The position numbers and the translations under genes were made by a program. Below the pieces are notes generated by a model. The model was not told where the DNA came from and searched no databases. It saw only the letters and a program-made list of their open reading frames with translations. A DNA stretch of 64,000 nt from Roseovarius sp. MMSF_3281 (GTDB lineage Bacteria; Pseudomonadota; Alphaproteobacteria; Rhodobacterales; Rhodobacteraceae), in contig NZ_JASHIM010000003.1 of the NCBI RefSeq assembly GCF_030733685.1, positions 186,001 through 250,000 of the forward strand, written 5' to 3'. Shown here piece after piece: positions 63,964-64,000 of this stretch. Positions within the stretch are counted from its first letter, which is position 1; the number at the start of each line of letters is the position of its first letter.

Positions 63964-64000
63964 TTAGTCCAGCTTGGGCCGGATCGTGGGCAGGACAAGT
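63964..64000 (-). CDS. Possible C-terminal end of a gene entering from beyond the window
   Basis: On the minus strand a frame ending LVLPTIRPKLD-stop runs in from the window edge. Eleven residues are too few to identify a family; coding status is a guess. Confidence 0.25.
   Translation of the reverse strand, partial: LVLPTIRPKLD

Overview
The window reads as a chromosomal segment of a marine alphaproteobacterium of the Roseobacter group (Rhodobacterales). The grounds are high GC, dense mostly operonic genes, a Rhodobacter-type petABC (bc1) operon, a C-P lyase operon with phnM, phnN and a DUF1045 gene, a taurine transporter beside taurine-pyruvate aminotransferase, and an acyl-CoA dehydrogenase resembling methylsuccinyl-CoA dehydrogenase of the ethylmalonyl-CoA pathway. 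Assignments come from motifs and remembered family features; no database search was run. No IS element, prophage, CRISPR array, tRNA or rRNA was found.

Layout. 1-7.9 kb: tail of a MORN-repeat protein, an acyl-CoA synthetase, a TauE/SafE permease, the Mcd-like dehydrogenase, a DsrE-like periplasmic protein, a SLAC1/TehA channel with FNR-type and NsrR-like sites in its promoter, and an FAH-family hydrolase. 8-16.7 kb: phosphonate island, phnGHIJKLN on the minus strand, divergent phnF, phnM divergent from a DUF1045 2H-phosphoesterase, and a hexapeptide transferase. No phnCDE or phnP is in view. 16.8-23.6 kb: petABC, an outer-membrane barrel protein, a sugar transferase, an NAD-dependent epimerase and glmM. 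23.7-28.7 kb: tauABC divergent from tpa. 28.8-36.8 kb: HupE/UreJ protein, geranylgeranyl-reductase-like flavoprotein, L,D-transpeptidase, cold-shock protein, TesA esterase divergent from a LolD-like/FtsX-like export pair, and a histidinol-phosphatase-like enzyme. 36.8-42.8 kb: gcvTHP behind a tandem glycine riboswitch, an NsrR-like Rrf2 regulator and a gamma-glutamylcyclotransferase-like protein. 42.8-51.6 kb: DUF2254 membrane protein, gltX, MFS exporter with a His-rich tail, Tat-type metallo-hydrolase, trpS, a rhomboid lacking its catalytic residues, and murJ. 51.7-57.4 kb: class-IV aminotransferase with an N-methylproline-demethylase-like flavoenzyme, a DUF411 protein and a FadH-type reductase. 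57.4-64 kb: DUF4399 protein, LysR regulator, FMN reductase, VOC protein, HTD2-like dehydratase, separate MnmC(o)-like and MnmD genes, a DMT transporter and a one-helix small protein.

Non-coding structure is the most unusual part. A GTAC-centred palindrome element occurs twice with identical internal spacing (15.8 and 60.8 kb), and one copy is followed by a second triad with the same 31/32-bp phasing. Three convergent gene ends (31.8, 44.1 and 48.2 kb) carry runs of three to five different but similarly built hairpins. The SLAC1 and nsrR promoter regions each pair an FNR-type half or full site with an NsrR-like inverted repeat, suggesting a small oxygen/NO-responsive circuit within the window.
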